NCBI GenBank assembly: GCA_019635575.1
Contig: JAHBZF010000028.1
Span: 1-32,401, forward strand
Length of the DNA: 32,401 nucleotides
Direction: 5' to 3'
From: Pseudolabrys sp.
GTDB taxonomy: Bacteria > Pseudomonadota > Alphaproteobacteria > Rhizobiales > Xanthobacteraceae
The notes under the pieces were generated by a model. It was not told the origin of the DNA. It did not search any database and saw only the letters and a list, made by a program, of their open reading frames with translations. The position numbers and the translations under genes were made by a program. Of this stretch, positions 1-10,331 are shown in pieces. How positions within the stretch are numbered: the first letter of the stretch is position 1; each line of letters begins with the position of its first letter.

Positions 1-165
1 ATGTATTGCGGGCATCCACGGCTTCTTCGTGCGGCAAGGGAAAGCGCGGATGGGTGGAACAAGTCCGCGCATGACGTGGAGAGAGTTATATCCAATCTGG
101 TCGTCAGAGACGCTATGCTGCACCCGGAGGGGCGTGACATCATCCGGCCATACGGCCGGGAATGA
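1..165 (+). CDS. Possible 3' end of an upstream gene (uncertain)
   Basis: Frame 1 is open from the first base to a TGA at 163-165 (54 codons). The last 30 or so residues have a plausible protein composition (…VERVISNLVVRDAML…). A 6-bp hairpin CCGGCC-ATAC-GGCCGG lies inside its last codons (144-159) and is followed by an AT-rich stretch. The ATG at position 1 is at the window edge, so a true start cannot be judged. I recognise no family. Codon use is less GC-biased than in the neighbours, so this may be chance. Confidence 0.2.
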   Translation: MYCGHPRLLRAARESADGWNKSAHDVERVISNLVVRDAMLHPEGRDIIRPYGRE

Positions 166-209
166 TTTTCACCGTATGATCCGCCGACCGTTCAGTCAGG
201 GAGAATCTG

Positions 210-1178
210 ATGTCCGCATCCTCGCCGCATGACACCTGGCCTGAGCTTCCGCTCGCCGCGTGGCAGGATACACGCGACACGTTGCATCTGTGGACGCAGA
301 TCGTCGGCAAGGTCCGGACCGCAAAGACGCCGTGGCTTAATCATTCCTGGCAGGTCACGCTGTATGTGTCGGCGCGCGGTCTGACCACATCGCTCATTCC
401 GTGTGGCGCGCACGCGCTGGAGATCGAATTCGATTTTATCGATCATGTCCTGTGGCTGCGCAGCAGCGATGGACAGGCCCGGCAGGTGATGCTGCGGCCG
501 CAGACCGTGGCGGAGTTTTACGCGGCCGTTCAGGTGGCGCTGCGAGAACTCGACTTTTCTGTCAGCATCTATCCGATGCCGAACGAGATCGCCGATCCGA
601 TCCGCTTCGATCAGGATCGCGTGCACAAAGCCTACGACCCCGACTATGCCAACCGCTTCTGGCGCATCCTGGTGCGAAGCCATCGCGTGATGGCGCGGTT
701 CCGCACCGCGTTTCTCGGCAAGGCGAGTCCCGTTCATTTTTTCTGGGGCTCGTTCGATCTGGCGGTGACGCGCTTTTCCGGCCGCACCGCGCCGCTGCAT
801 CCGGGCGGCGTGCCTTATCTGCCGGACGATGTCGTCCAGGAGGCTTATTCCCATGAGGTGTCGAGCGCCGGATTCTGGCCCGGTGGCGGGGGCGGGCCGA
901 TCGATTATCCGGCATACTATTCCTATGCCTATCCGGCGCCGGAAGGCTTCGCCGCCGCGCATGTCCAACCGGACGCGGCGTTCTTTTCAAAAGACCTCGG
1001 GGAATTCCTGCTGCCGTACGACGCGGTGCGCACCGCCGCCGACCCGGACGCGACGCTGATGGCGTTCCTCCAATCGACCTACGATGCCGCAGCCGACAGG
1101 GCGAACTGGAATCGCGCGGCACTCGAATGCGGGATCGGCAGGCCGGACAAGCCGAGGCCGGTGCGGCCCCCGGCATGA
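210..1178 (+). CDS. DUF5996 family protein
   Basis: A 322-residue soluble protein with no signal peptide or membrane segment. The N-terminal block WPELPLAAWQDT…LHLWTQIVGK followed by LYVSARGLTTS is what I recognise as the DUF5996 family. That family has no established function as far as I know. A central HFFWGSFDLAVTRFSGR stretch and a Gly-rich GFWPGGGGGPIDYPAYYSYAYP segment near residue 225 are typical conserved blocks. The ATG at 210 has a GGGAGA ribosome site at about 199-204. It stands 92 bases before the fumarase gene on the same strand; the spacing does not force an operon. Family assignment is confident; role unknown. Confidence 0.85.
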   Translation: MSASSPHDTWPELPLAAWQDTRDTLHLWTQIVGKVRTAKTPWLNHSWQVTLYVSARGLTTSLIPCGAHALEIEFDFIDHVLWLRSSDGQARQVMLRPQTVAEFYAAVQVALRELDFSVSIYPMPNEIADPIRFDQDRVHKAYDPDYANRFWRILVRSHRVMARFRTAFLGKASPVHFFWGSFDLAVTRFSGRTAPLHPGGVPYLPDDVVQEAYSHEVSSAGFWPGGGGGPIDYPAYYSYAYPAPEGFAAAHVQPDAAFFSKDLGEFLLPYDAVRTAADPDATLMAFLQSTYDAAADRANWNRAALECGIGRPDKPRPVRPPA

Positions 1179-1270
1179 CGACGCCTCCGCTTCCCCCGAC
1201 CCTGGAAAAGCACTAAAAAGGGCCGTCGCGGCGCGTGTGCGCTGCTTAAGCCCTTGAGAGTGCTTGCCAA

Positions 1271-2914
<1,644 letters not shown>

Positions 2915-2927
2915 GGGTTGCGCGGCC

Positions 2928-3067
2928 CGTCCTTCGAGACGCCTCGCCTTCGCGCTTCGGGTTGCGGCGGGCTCCTCGGGACGAGGTCGGTGTATGCTGC
3001 TTGCGCCAACCAGCCTCTTGCTCCGTCCTCATCCTGAGGAGGCCGCGCAGCGGCCGTCTCGAAGGAT
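2928..3067. repeat. Paired dispersed palindromic repeat (Bradyrhizobium-type), copy 1
   Basis: Two related units face each other. The unit at about 2928-2990 begins gTCCTTCGAGACGcc and ends CTCCTCGGGACGAGG. The unit at about 3026-3067 begins CCTCATCCTGAGGAGGCC and ends GTCTCGAAGGAT, so it is the inverted form. The inner part of the second unit, GGCCGCGCAGCGGCC, is itself a hairpin. A second pair built from the same blocks lies at 10332-10460. The motif set is familiar from Bradyrhizobiaceae intergenic regions (from memory). The site sits between the fumarase and hydrolase genes and ends just before the hydrolase ribosome site. Confidence 0.8.
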
Positions 3068-3088
3068 AGCTACCGAAGGAAGCCTGTC

Positions 3089-4045
3089 ATGTTCTTGCGT
3101 TCGTCTGCGGCCCTCCTGATCGGAACACTCGTCATGACCACGCCATTCGCCGCGCCGGCGCAAACGCAAAGTCCCGCGCCGTCCGCCGCGCCCGCCTCAG
3201 TTCCCGCATCCTGGCCGACGTTGCCGGAACTGCGGTTCGCGCCGATCCAGACGCCGGCGAATTTCCTCGGCGACCGCTGGAGCTATATGGAGCAGGGGCG
3301 GCCGGACGCGCCGCCGCTGTTGCTGCTGCACGGCGTCGGCGCCAATTCCATGCACTGGCGGTTCCAGTTCGCCGGGCTGTCCGATGCGTTCCGCGTCATC
3401 GCCTGGAACGCACCGGGCTATATGTTGAGTGACGGCTTCCGCACCGACAATCCGACCTGCAAGGACTACGCCGACGCGGTCGCGGATTTCCTCGGTGCGC
3501 TCAAGCTCGACAAGGTCAACATCGTCGGCAATTCGTTCGGCAGCCGCGTCGCGCAGTGCTTCGTCGTGCATTACCCGGAGCGCGTCATCAAGCTGGTGAT
3601 GACCGGCGCCGGCGCGGGACCGAAGGGCATGTCGGCCGAGCAGAAGGCGAAGATCATCGCCACGCGCGAGGCGCAGATCGGCAAGGGCGGCTACGCCTTC
3701 GGCGCGCGCGTCTCGGCGCTGCTCGGCGCCAAGGCGTCGCCGGAGCTGACCGCCATGGTGCAGGAAGTGGTGCGCGGCACCAATCCGCGCGGCTTCATGC
3801 ACGGCGTCAAGCTCGGCATGGAGGACGGTTACGATCCGCAGACGGTGGCGGCGAAGGCGACGATGCCGGTGCTGATGATCTCCGGCAACGAGGATCGCGT
3901 GAATCCGATCGACAAGAACGCCGATCTCATCCGTCAGGCGATGCCGAAAGCGAAGTTCGATCTGATCGAGGGGATCGGCCATCTGCCCGAAGTGGAATCG
4001 CCGGAGATGGTGAACCGCATCCTGCGCGATTTCTTCACGCGCTGA
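3089..4045 (+). CDS. Secreted alpha/beta-fold hydrolase
   Basis: A 318-residue alpha/beta hydrolase with an N-terminal signal peptide (hydrophobic core about residues 7-20, likely cleavage after an APA near 24) and a Pro/Ala-rich linker to about 45, so it is probably periplasmic. The catalytic set is visible. HGVGANSMHW at 81-90 forms the oxyanion region, the nucleophile is Ser149 in GNSFGS, the acid is probably Asp269 in GNEDRVNP, and the base is His298 in GIGHLPE. Residues 165-255 form the cap. A ribosome site AAGGAAG lies about 8 bases before the ATG at 3089. The substrate cannot be read from the sequence; esterase, lactonase or C-C hydrolase are all possible. The gene is probably monocistronic, flanked by a repeat and a 513-base gap. 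Confidence 0.85.
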   Translation: MFLRSSAALLIGTLVMTTPFAAPAQTQSPAPSAAPASVPASWPTLPELRFAPIQTPANFLGDRWSYMEQGRPDAPPLLLLHGVGANSMHWRFQFAGLSDAFRVIAWNAPGYMLSDGFRTDNPTCKDYADAVADFLGALKLDKVNIVGNSFGSRVAQCFVVHYPERVIKLVMTGAGAGPKGMSAEQKAKIIATREAQIGKGGYAFGARVSALLGAKASPELTAMVQEVVRGTNPRGFMHGVKLGMEDGYDPQTVAAKATMPVLMISGNEDRVNPIDKNADLIRQAMPKAKFDLIEGIGHLPEVESPEMVNRILRDFFTR

Positions 4046-4558
4046 CCCGTTTCGATTCGTCTTTGCCGAACAAGCGCCGTGCGGACCGCGATCCGCGCGG
4101 CGCTCGCATTTTGTGCAACTGCCGCGATTTCGCGCTCGCAAGCGCGAGAAATCTTCGCGCTGCATCATGCGATGAAAAGCGTATCGGCGCTCACGATTGC
4201 AGCGCCGCTGCACGTACTGCGTTGAGAGACGCACCAACCTTTTCGCAATCGCTTAACCCCGCTGCTTTCGACTTTGGTCGAGTACGCGAAATTCGCCTGT
4301 CGCGACGCACTTCGCTGCATTTCTCCGCTTTGTGCAATGCCGTTGATCGTTGCATTGAAAAACGCAATCACGGCAAACGAAAGTCGGATTGAGTTGGCGA
4401 TCCTCCTGATTGGATGATGGCAACAACGCAAAGAGATTGCGGCGCGGGCGTGGTGATCATCACGCGGGCGTCGACAGTCCGGCGATCGGTCGAACGGATG
4501 GGTGCAGCGATCCGGGAGCGAGAGCGCACCGCGAATTTTTTCATCATGGGAGGAACTG
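4046..4558. promoter_or_regulatory. 513-base intergenic region upstream of the LIV transporter operon
   Basis: No convincing gene here; base composition is less GC-rich than the genes. It holds an 11-bp hairpin with a 2-base bulge at 4126-4153 (GATTTCGCGCT-CGCA-AGCGC-GA-GAAATC) that could mark the end of the hydrolase transcript, although no T-run follows. It also holds two dyads that could be operators. CAATGC-N11-GCATTG lies at 4335-4357. The 18-mer at 4448-4465, centred on TGATCA, is self-complementary except for one mismatched pair. No clear -35/-10 pair was recognised. The promoter of the transporter operon should lie in the right half. Confidence 0.4.
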
Positions 4559-5905
4559 ATGTCTGAGGACACACCAAAACTGCCGCACTTGTCGCGCCGC
4601 ACATTGCTGCAGGTCGGCGCCGGCGCTGCCGGCGGCGCGATGCTGCCCGCGTTTTCATTCCCGGCGTTTGCCGCCGGCGATCATCCGGCGATCGGCACCT
4701 GGCCGGCCGGCTCATCCGGCAACAGCGTCTCGCTCGGCGCCGCGGTGCCGCGCACCGGCACCTATGCGGTGCAGGGTGAAGATGAACTCAAGGGCTGGCA
4801 GCTCGCGGTCGAGCATCTCAACGAGGGCCACGAACTGGCCCGGAAGATTTCGCCGAAGACCAAGAAGGGCGTGCTCGGCAAGGAAGTGAAGCTGCTGGTC
4901 GCGGATAGCGCCGCCAAGCCGAACGAGGCGGTGCAGGCGCAGCAGCGCTTCATCACCGAAAACAAGATCGTCCTGATGACCGGCTCGACCTCGTCGGCGG
5001 TGGCGGTCGCGCTCAACAAGCTCGCCCAGCGCGAGAAGGTGCTCTACGTCGCCGGCATTTCCGGCTCGAACGACACCACCGGCAAGGACTGCGTGCGCTA
5101 CGGTTTCCGCCAGAATTTCTTCGGTCAGACCGCCGCCGCCGCGATCGCGCCGGTGATGATCAAGCAGTTCGGCAAGAACAAGAAAGCGGCGTATATGACG
5201 CCGGACTACACCTACGGTCACACCGTCACCAAGTCGATGCAGGATGTGCTGGCCAAGGCCGGCTGGACCACGGTGACCAACCAGGTGTCGCCGCTCGGCG
5301 CGCCGGACTTCTCGTCCTATCTGCTCAACGTCGCCAACTCCGGCGCCGACGTGCTGATCAACGTCAACTGGGGTCACGACGCGGTGCTGTCGATCCAGCA
5401 GGCCAAGCAGTTCGGCGTGCTCGACAAGATGAAGCTGGTTGTGCCGTACCAGATCCCGTTCCTGGCGCGCGAGACCGGCGGCCTGATGGAAGGCGTCTAT
5501 GCCGCCACCGACTACTGGTGGACCATCGAGGACAAGTATCCGCTCGCCAAGATGTTCAACGCGGCGTTCGAGAAGAAGTACGGCTACAAGCCGGAATGGG
5601 GCGCGGAGAACGCCTATATCAGCTTCATCCACTGGGCCCGCATGGTGGAAGAGACCGGCAGCTTCTATCCGCCGGACATCATCAAGACCTGGGAGAAGGG
5701 TGAGACGATCCCGTCGCTGGTCGGCGACGTCCACTATCGCCCGCAGGATCATCAGGCGATCCGCCCGGTGATCATCGTCAAGGGCAAGACCAAGAAAGAA
5801 ATGAAGAACAAGGAAGACTGGTACGAGGTCGTCGAAATCGTGCCCGGTGAGGGCTTGATGCAGAAGCCGGATGAATTCGGCTGCAAGCTCGGCGACTACA
5901 CCTGA
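4559..5905 (+). CDS. LIV-type ABC transporter substrate-binding protein, Tat-exported
   Basis: A 448-residue periplasmic binding protein of the Peripla_BP_6 (Leu/Ile/Val, amide and urea) class. It delivers its ligand to the permeases encoded next. The ATG at 4559 is preferred because GGGAGGA lies at 4548-4554; the frame is open 19 codons further upstream. The N-terminus LSRRTLLQVGAGAAGG is a twin-arginine signal with a hydrophobic stretch to about residue 35 and AFAAG as the cleavage region. Family blocks include TGSTSSAVAVA, GKDCVRYGFR and AYMTPDYTYG. Tat export of a LIV-type binding protein suggests folding before export. The ligand is unknown; neighbouring LamB/YcsF and D-aminoacylase-like genes hint at an amide or amino-acid derivative. 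Confidence 0.9.
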   Translation: MSEDTPKLPHLSRRTLLQVGAGAAGGAMLPAFSFPAFAAGDHPAIGTWPAGSSGNSVSLGAAVPRTGTYAVQGEDELKGWQLAVEHLNEGHELARKISPKTKKGVLGKEVKLLVADSAAKPNEAVQAQQRFITENKIVLMTGSTSSAVAVALNKLAQREKVLYVAGISGSNDTTGKDCVRYGFRQNFFGQTAAAAIAPVMIKQFGKNKKAAYMTPDYTYGHTVTKSMQDVLAKAGWTTVTNQVSPLGAPDFSSYLLNVANSGADVLINVNWGHDAVLSIQQAKQFGVLDKMKLVVPYQIPFLARETGGLMEGVYAATDYWWTIEDKYPLAKMFNAAFEKKYGYKPEWGAENAYISFIHWARMVEETGSFYPPDIIKTWEKGETIPSLVGDVHYRPQDHQAIRPVIIVKGKTKKEMKNKEDWYEVVEIVPGEGLMQKPDEFGCKLGDYT

Positions 5906-5920
5906 TCGGGGGAGTGACGC

Positions 5921-5948
5921 CGCCGCGGGGGCTTTTGCCTCCGCGGCG
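5921..5948 (+). promoter_or_regulatory. Intra-operon hairpin after the binding-protein gene
   Basis: A 12-bp stem (CGCCGCGGGGGC / GCCTCCGCGGCG, one G-U) with a TTTT loop starts 15 bases after the binding-protein stop. No T-run follows, so it is not a clean terminator. In this position hairpins often stabilise the upstream message and keep the binding protein more abundant than the permeases; that role is inference. Confidence 0.5.
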
Positions 5949-6042
5949 CTGTCTCCGCCGGCTTTCTTGCGCGCTGCCGCCGTGCTGTCAGCCGGCGTGA
6001 CGGCCTCCGCTTGTCCCAACTGACCACGTTTCGGGCGACGAC

Positions 6043-6918
6043 ATGATCAACTGGGCGAATTTGGTTTCGCAGATGTTCAACGGGCTGGTGCTCGGCGCGC
6101 TGCTGGCGCTGATCTCATCCGGCCTCACCATCATTTACGGCACGCTCGGCGTGCTCAATCTGGCGCACGGCGCCATGTTCATGCTCGGCGGTTACGCCGG
6201 CTACGTCGCCTACACCTATACGGAATCGTTCGTGGTCGCGGTCGCGGCCGGTTCGCTGTTCGTGATGGTGGTTGGGGTGATCATGGAGCGGGTGATCGTC
6301 CGCCACTTCTACAGCCGGCCGGACTCGGACCAGTTGCTCGTCACCTTTGGTATCGGCATCTGCTTCGTCGAACTGGTGCGGTTCTGCTTTGGATCGCTGT
6401 CTCTGACGGTGCCGCCGCCCAAGCTGTTCGCCGGCATCACCTCGCTCGGCTTCATGTTCTATCCGACCTATCGGCTCGCGGTGGTCGGCATCATCGCCGT
6501 CGCGCTGCTGGTCCTGTTCGTCGTCCTCTACAAGACCCGCCTCGGCATGATCGTGCGCGCCGGCATCGAGGACTCGGTGATGGTCTCCTCGCTCGGCATC
6601 GACGTCTACAAGGTGTTCATGGTGGTGTTCGGCATCGGCGCGATGGCGGCCGGTTTCGCCGGCATCGTCAACGCGCCGGTGGTGTCGCTGACGCCCGACA
6701 TGGGCGAGGCGATCCTGGTGCAGACCTTCGTCGTCGTCGTGATCGGCGGTGTCGGCTCGTTCCCCGGTGCGATCATCGGCGGGCTGATCGCCGGTGAGAT
6801 CATCAGCATCACCTCCATGATCAACCCCGGCTATGCCTATGTCATGCTGTTCGCGGCGATGACGCTGGTGCTGGTGCTGCGGCCGCGCGGACTGCTCGGC
6901 TCGGCGAGCCGCGAGTAG
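6043..6918 (+). CDS. LIV-type ABC transporter permease (LivH family)
   Basis: A 291-residue inner-membrane permease with about eight hydrophobic segments. The start FNGLVLGALLALISSGLTIIYG, then LNLAHGAMFMLGGYAGY, is the LivH/UrtB signature. The C-terminal VVIGGVGSFPGAIIGGLIAGE and LRPRGLLG blocks are the usual contact region for the ATPase and the LivH tail. It pairs with the LivM half of the next protein to form the membrane channel. The start at 6043 is the first ATG of the conserved N-terminus. The gap to the next gene is only six bases, so translation is probably coupled. Confidence 0.92.
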   Translation: MINWANLVSQMFNGLVLGALLALISSGLTIIYGTLGVLNLAHGAMFMLGGYAGYVAYTYTESFVVAVAAGSLFVMVVGVIMERVIVRHFYSRPDSDQLLVTFGIGICFVELVRFCFGSLSLTVPPPKLFAGITSLGFMFYPTYRLAVVGIIAVALLVLFVVLYKTRLGMIVRAGIEDSVMVSSLGIDVYKVFMVVFGIGAMAAGFAGIVNAPVVSLTPDMGEAILVQTFVVVVIGGVGSFPGAIIGGLIAGEIISITSMINPGYAYVMLFAAMTLVLVLRPRGLLGSASRE

Positions 6919-6924
6919 TCCGCA

Positions 6925-8766
6925 ATGCTCAAGCAACGTCGTTTTCTCATCGAAGCGCTCACGGCGGCCGGCCTGATCGTCGCGCCGTTCATCCTGCCGC
7001 ATCTCGGCTTCGCGCCGAACACGGTCAACCGCATCCTGGTGTGGGGCCTGTTCGGCATCGGTTTCGACATCCTGTTCGGCTTCACCGGCCTGCTGTCGTT
7101 CGGTCAGTCGGCGTTCTACGGCACCGGCGGCTTCTTCGCCGCTTACCTGCTCACCCGCGCGGGTTTCCCGCACGTGGTGACCGCGCTGTTCCTCGGCATG
7201 ATCGCCGCCGCCGTGGTCGGCTATCTGGTCGGCCTGATCGCGCTGCGCCGGACCGGCATCTATTTCGCGATGATCACCGTGGCCATCGCCGAGGTGTTCT
7301 TCTTCGTCGAGTTCAACCCGCTCTCGGAATGGACCGGCGGCGAGAACGGCCTGCCGGGCGTGCCGACGCCGCATTTCGATTTCGGCTTCGCCTCGTTCCA
7401 CTTCACCACCGGCTGGTCGCTCTACTGGTTCCTGGCGTTCTGCTACTTCGTCGGCATCGTCGCCGCGCTGCGCATCGTGCGCTCGCCGGTCGGCGCGGTG
7501 ATGCGGGCGATCCGCGAGAATCCGCTGCGCGCCGCCGCGCTCGGCCACAACATCCATGCCTACAAGCTGACGGCCTTCGTTATCGCCGCCGCCTATGCCG
7601 GCTTCGCCGGCGGGCTGCTCGGCGTGCTGCAGGCGTTCATGCCGCCGGATGCCTTCACCTTCGAGACCTCCGGTCAGCTGGTGATGATGTCGGCGATCGG
7701 CGGCGTCGGCACGTTGTTCGGGCCGCTGCTGGGCGCGACGGTGTGGCTGTTCCTGCAGGACTTCCTGCAGTCGGCGCTCGGCCTCGGCGCGTCGTGGAAG
7801 CTGGTGCTCGGCGTCGTGTTCGTGCTGCTGGTCTGCTTCCTGCGGCGCGGTCTGATCGGCGGCATCCAGGATCTCTATGCGCTCGCCACCGGCCAGCGCC
7901 ACAAGCGCGAGGCGCCGGAGGAGGGCATCGAGACCGCGGCCGACGTGGCGGCGGCGGAGGCGGCCGCGCCGCTGCCGGCGGCCAACGAGTCGCCCGACCA
8001 GCCGCACAAGGGCACGATCCTGCAAGCCAAGGGCCTGACCAAGCGCTACGGCGGCCTCGCCGCCAACAGCGATATCGACTTCGCCGTCGATCACGGCGAG
8101 CTGCGCGGCATCATCGGCCCGAACGGCGCGGGCAAGACCACGTTCTTCAAGATGCTCACTTGCGAGGTGCATCCGACCAGCGGCTCGATCAGTTTCGAGG
8201 GACGCGACATCACCGGTCTCGAAGTCACCGACGTCTGCCAACTGGGTCTGACCAAGAGCTATCAGATCAACCAGTTGTTCAACCGGCTGACGGTGCGCGA
8301 GAACCTGGTGATCGCGGCGCTCGCGGAGCTGCGCGGCAAATACCGGCTCGATCTGCTGCGCCGGATCGAGAACATTCCGGGCCTGACCGAGCAGATCGAG
8401 CACACCGCGCAACTGGTCAATCTGACGCGCCGGCTCGATACGCCGGTGTCCGAACTCGCCTATGGCGAGAAGCGGCGGCTTGAGATCGGCCTGGCGCTGG
8501 CGACGTCGCCGAGCCTGCTGCTGCTCGATGAGCCGCTGGCCGGCATGAGCCCGCGCGAGCGCGTCGAGACCGTGCGTCTGCTCAAGGCGATCGGCCGCGG
8601 CCGCACCATGATCGTGATCGACCATGACATGGATGCGATCTTCGAACTCGCCGGCAAGATCACGGTGCTGCAGGAAGGCAAGGTGCTGGTGGAAGGGACG
8701 CCGCAGGAAATCAAGAACAACAAGCTGGTCCAGGATGCCTATCTCGGGGGGATGCACGAACCATGA
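6925..8766 (+). CDS. LivM-LivG fusion: ABC permease fused to its ATPase
   Basis: One 613-residue chain joins two subunits usually made separately. Residues 1-310 are a LivM permease with about nine membrane segments, [19 protein letters not shown] near 52-70 and the cytoplasmic loop [15 protein letters not shown] at 195-209. Residues about 325-362 are an Ala/Glu-rich linker. Residues 363-613 are a LivG-type ATPase: Walker [10 protein letters not shown] at 398-406, the family-specific signature [10 protein letters not shown] at 511-520, Walker B LLLLDEP at 531-537 with Glu536, and switch His567. The reading frame is continuous and there is no ribosome site at the join, so the fusion looks genuine. 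The stop overlaps the start of livF by four bases (ATGA). Confidence 0.92.
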   Translation: MLKQRRFLIEALTAAGLIVAPFILPHLGFAPNTVNRILVWGLFGIGFDILFGFTGLLSFGQSAFYGTGGFFAAYLLTRAGFPHVVTALFLGMIAAAVVGYLVGLIALRRTGIYFAMITVAIAEVFFFVEFNPLSEWTGGENGLPGVPTPHFDFGFASFHFTTGWSLYWFLAFCYFVGIVAALRIVRSPVGAVMRAIRENPLRAAALGHNIHAYKLTAFVIAAAYAGFAGGLLGVLQAFMPPDAFTFETSGQLVMMSAIGGVGTLFGPLLGATVWLFLQDFLQSALGLGASWKLVLGVVFVLLVCFLRRGLIGGIQDLYALATGQRHKREAPEEGIETAADVAAAEAAAPLPAANESPDQPHKGTILQAKGLTKRYGGLAANSDIDFAVDHGELRGIIGPNGAGKTTFFKMLTCEVHPTSGSISFEGRDITGLEVTDVCQLGLTKSYQINQLFNRLTVRENLVIAALAELRGKYRLDLLRRIENIPGLTEQIEHTAQLVNLTRRLDTPVSELAYGEKRRLEIGLALATSPSLLLLDEPLAGMSPRERVETVRLLKAIGRGRTMIVIDHDMDAIFELAGKITVLQEGKVLVEGTPQEIKNNKLVQDAYLGGMHEP

Positions 8767-9461
8767 GCCTGCTCGAGGTCAACGGACTGAATTCGTACTA
8801 CGGCGACAGCCACATCCTGTTCGACGTGGCGATGCGCGTCGACAAGAACGAAGTGGTGGGACTGCTCGGCCGCAATGGCGCCGGCAAGAGCACGACGCTC
8901 AAGAGCCTGATGGGCGTGGTGAAGCCGCGCGCGGGTTCGGTAAAGCTCGACGGCGTGGAACTGGCCGGCAAGCCGAGCCACGCGATCGCGCTCGCCGGGA
9001 TGCAGCTTGTCCATGAGGACCGGCGCGTGTTCGGCAGCCTCAACGTCGAGGAGAACATCATCCTCGCCGGCCTGACGGCGAAATCGAAGTGGCCGCTGGA
9101 GCGCATCTACAGCATGTTCCCGCGGCTCAGGGAACGGCGCGGCAGTCGCGGCACCGATCTCTCCGGCGGCGAGCAGCAGATGCTGGCCATTGCCCGCGCG
9201 CTGGTGCGCGACCCGAAGATCGTGTTGCTGGACGAGCCGTTCGAGGGCCTCGCGCCGGTGATCGTGCAGGATCTGATCCGCGCCTGCCGCGAGCTGGCAG
9301 CCGGCGGGCAGACCATCGTGCTGGTGGAGCAGAACCTCGCGGCGGCACTTGCGCTGTCGCAGCGGATCTACATCATCAACAACGGGCACATCGTGCACGA
9401 GGCGCCGGCGGCCGAATTAAAGGCCAATCCGGACGTTCTGCACCGCTATCTGGGCGTCTGA
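8763..9461 (+). CDS. LIV-type ABC transporter ATPase (LivF family)
   Basis: A 232-residue cytosolic ATPase that pairs with the LivG half of the fusion protein to power uptake. It has Walker A GRNGAGKST at 36-44, the LivF-typical QLVHEDRRVF (Q-loop) near 81-90, signature LSGGEQQ at 133-139, Walker B IVLLDEP at 153-159, FEGLAP at 160-165, and VEQN as the switch region. The start overlaps the preceding stop in an ATGA arrangement, showing translational coupling. Length and motifs are full and nothing is missing. It is probably the last transporter gene of the operon; the LamB/YcsF gene follows after 135 bases with structured DNA between. Confidence 0.93.
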   Translation: MSLLEVNGLNSYYGDSHILFDVAMRVDKNEVVGLLGRNGAGKSTTLKSLMGVVKPRAGSVKLDGVELAGKPSHAIALAGMQLVHEDRRVFGSLNVEENIILAGLTAKSKWPLERIYSMFPRLRERRGSRGTDLSGGEQQMLAIARALVRDPKIVLLDEPFEGLAPVIVQDLIRACRELAAGGQTIVLVEQNLAAALALSQRIYIINNGHIVHEAPAAELKANPDVLHRYLGV

Positions 9462-9472
9462 CCCTCGTTTTC

Positions 9473-9577
9473 GATCAGGTCCGCCGATCAGGACCGCTCA
9501 TCAGGTCTGCGGTTTGCGTGGTTGGCAGGAGCCGGCCGCGCGGCCACACTCGCCGGCATCCGGTGGGGCAGACCTGA
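9473..9577 (+). repeat. Three 13-bp tandem repeats and a long-range inverted repeat between livF and the LamB/YcsF gene
   Basis: Three imperfect 13-bp units run head to tail: 9473-9485 (GATCAGGTCCGCC), 9486-9498 (GATCAGGACCGCT) and 9499-9511 (CATCAGGTCTGCG). TCAGGTCTGC at 9501-9510 is perfectly complementary to GCAGACCTGA at 9568-9577. The 57-base loop between them holds the 12-bp palindrome GGCCGCGCGGCC (9534-9545). The 3' arm ends about 20 bases before the next start codon, so a leader fold could affect its translation. Confidence 0.6.
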
Positions 9578-9596
9578 CGATGGGCAAGATCTGATA

Positions 9597-10328
9597 ATGG
9601 GAATGACGATCAACTGCGATATGGGCGAGGGTTTCGGCCTCTATCGCATGGGTGACGATGCGGCGCTGATGCCGCACATCGACCTCGCCAATGTCGCCTG
9701 CGGCTTCCATGCGGGCGATCCGGGCATGATGCGCGCCACGGTGCGGCTGGCGAAGCAATATAATGTCAAGGTGGGCGCGCATCCCTCGCTGCCGGACCTG
9801 CAAGGCTTCGGCCGCCGCGCCATGGCGATGGCGCCGCACGAAGTCACCGATTTCGTCGCCTATCAGATCGGGGCGCTGACGGCGTTCCTGCAGGCCGAGG
9901 ACGTGCCGCTCAACCACGTCAAGCCGCACGGCGCGCTCTACAGCATGGCGGCGAAGGACGAAGCGATCGCGCTCGCCATCGCCGATGCGGTGCGGCCATT
10001 CGGCGTGCCGATCCTCGGCATGGCCGGCACGGCGCACGAGCGCGCCTGCAAGGCGCGGGGCGTGAAGATGATCCCGGAGTTCTATGCCGATCTCGATTAC
10101 GACGGCGACGGCAATCTGATCATCAGCCGCAGCCATGAGGCGGTCGATCCCGCCAAGGCGCGCGACCGCGTGCTGCGGGTGATCTGCCAGCGGGTCGTCA
10201 CGACGACGGGCGGAAACGATATTCCGGTCGAGGCGGCGACCATCTGCGTGCATTCCGACACGCCGACCGCGCCGGCCATCGCCGCCGAGGTATCGCGCAC
10301 CCTGCGGCAGATGAAGGCGGGCAATTAG
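9597..10328 (+). CDS. pxpA: LamB/YcsF family protein, 5-oxoprolinase subunit A-like
   Basis: A 243-residue cytosolic protein of the LamB/YcsF family. PxpA with PxpB and PxpC forms the ATP-dependent bacterial 5-oxoprolinase that opens 5-oxoproline to glutamate. Visible family blocks are NCDMGEGFGLY at the N-terminus, ANVACGFHAGDP, VGAHPSLPD…GFGRR and VKPHGALY. The late block reads CVHSDTPTA where I expect CVHGDTPGA, a small departure. The ATG at 9597 follows a weak GGGCAAG; 9603 is an alternative. No pxpB or pxpC (allophanate-hydrolase-like) gene is in the window, so partners must be elsewhere or the protein acts differently. Its position behind the LIV transporter suggests shared use of an imported amide or oxoproline-like compound. 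Confidence 0.85.
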   Translation: MGMTINCDMGEGFGLYRMGDDAALMPHIDLANVACGFHAGDPGMMRATVRLAKQYNVKVGAHPSLPDLQGFGRRAMAMAPHEVTDFVAYQIGALTAFLQAEDVPLNHVKPHGALYSMAAKDEAIALAIADAVRPFGVPILGMAGTAHERACKARGVKMIPEFYADLDYDGDGNLIISRSHEAVDPAKARDRVLRVICQRVVTTTGGNDIPVEAATICVHSDTPTAPAIAAEVSRTLRQMKAGN

Positions 10329-10331
10329 AAA

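Noticed and set aside
29-232. 67-codon plus-strand frame at the window start
   Set aside because: It overlaps the DUF5996 start in another frame and has no ribosome site or recognisable motif.
6115-8757. 880-codon open frame on the minus strand
   Set aside because: It lies opposite the LivH and LivM-LivG genes and its product is a His/Arg/Asp-rich string with no motifs, as expected from a GC-biased complement. The plus-strand genes have full family motifs.
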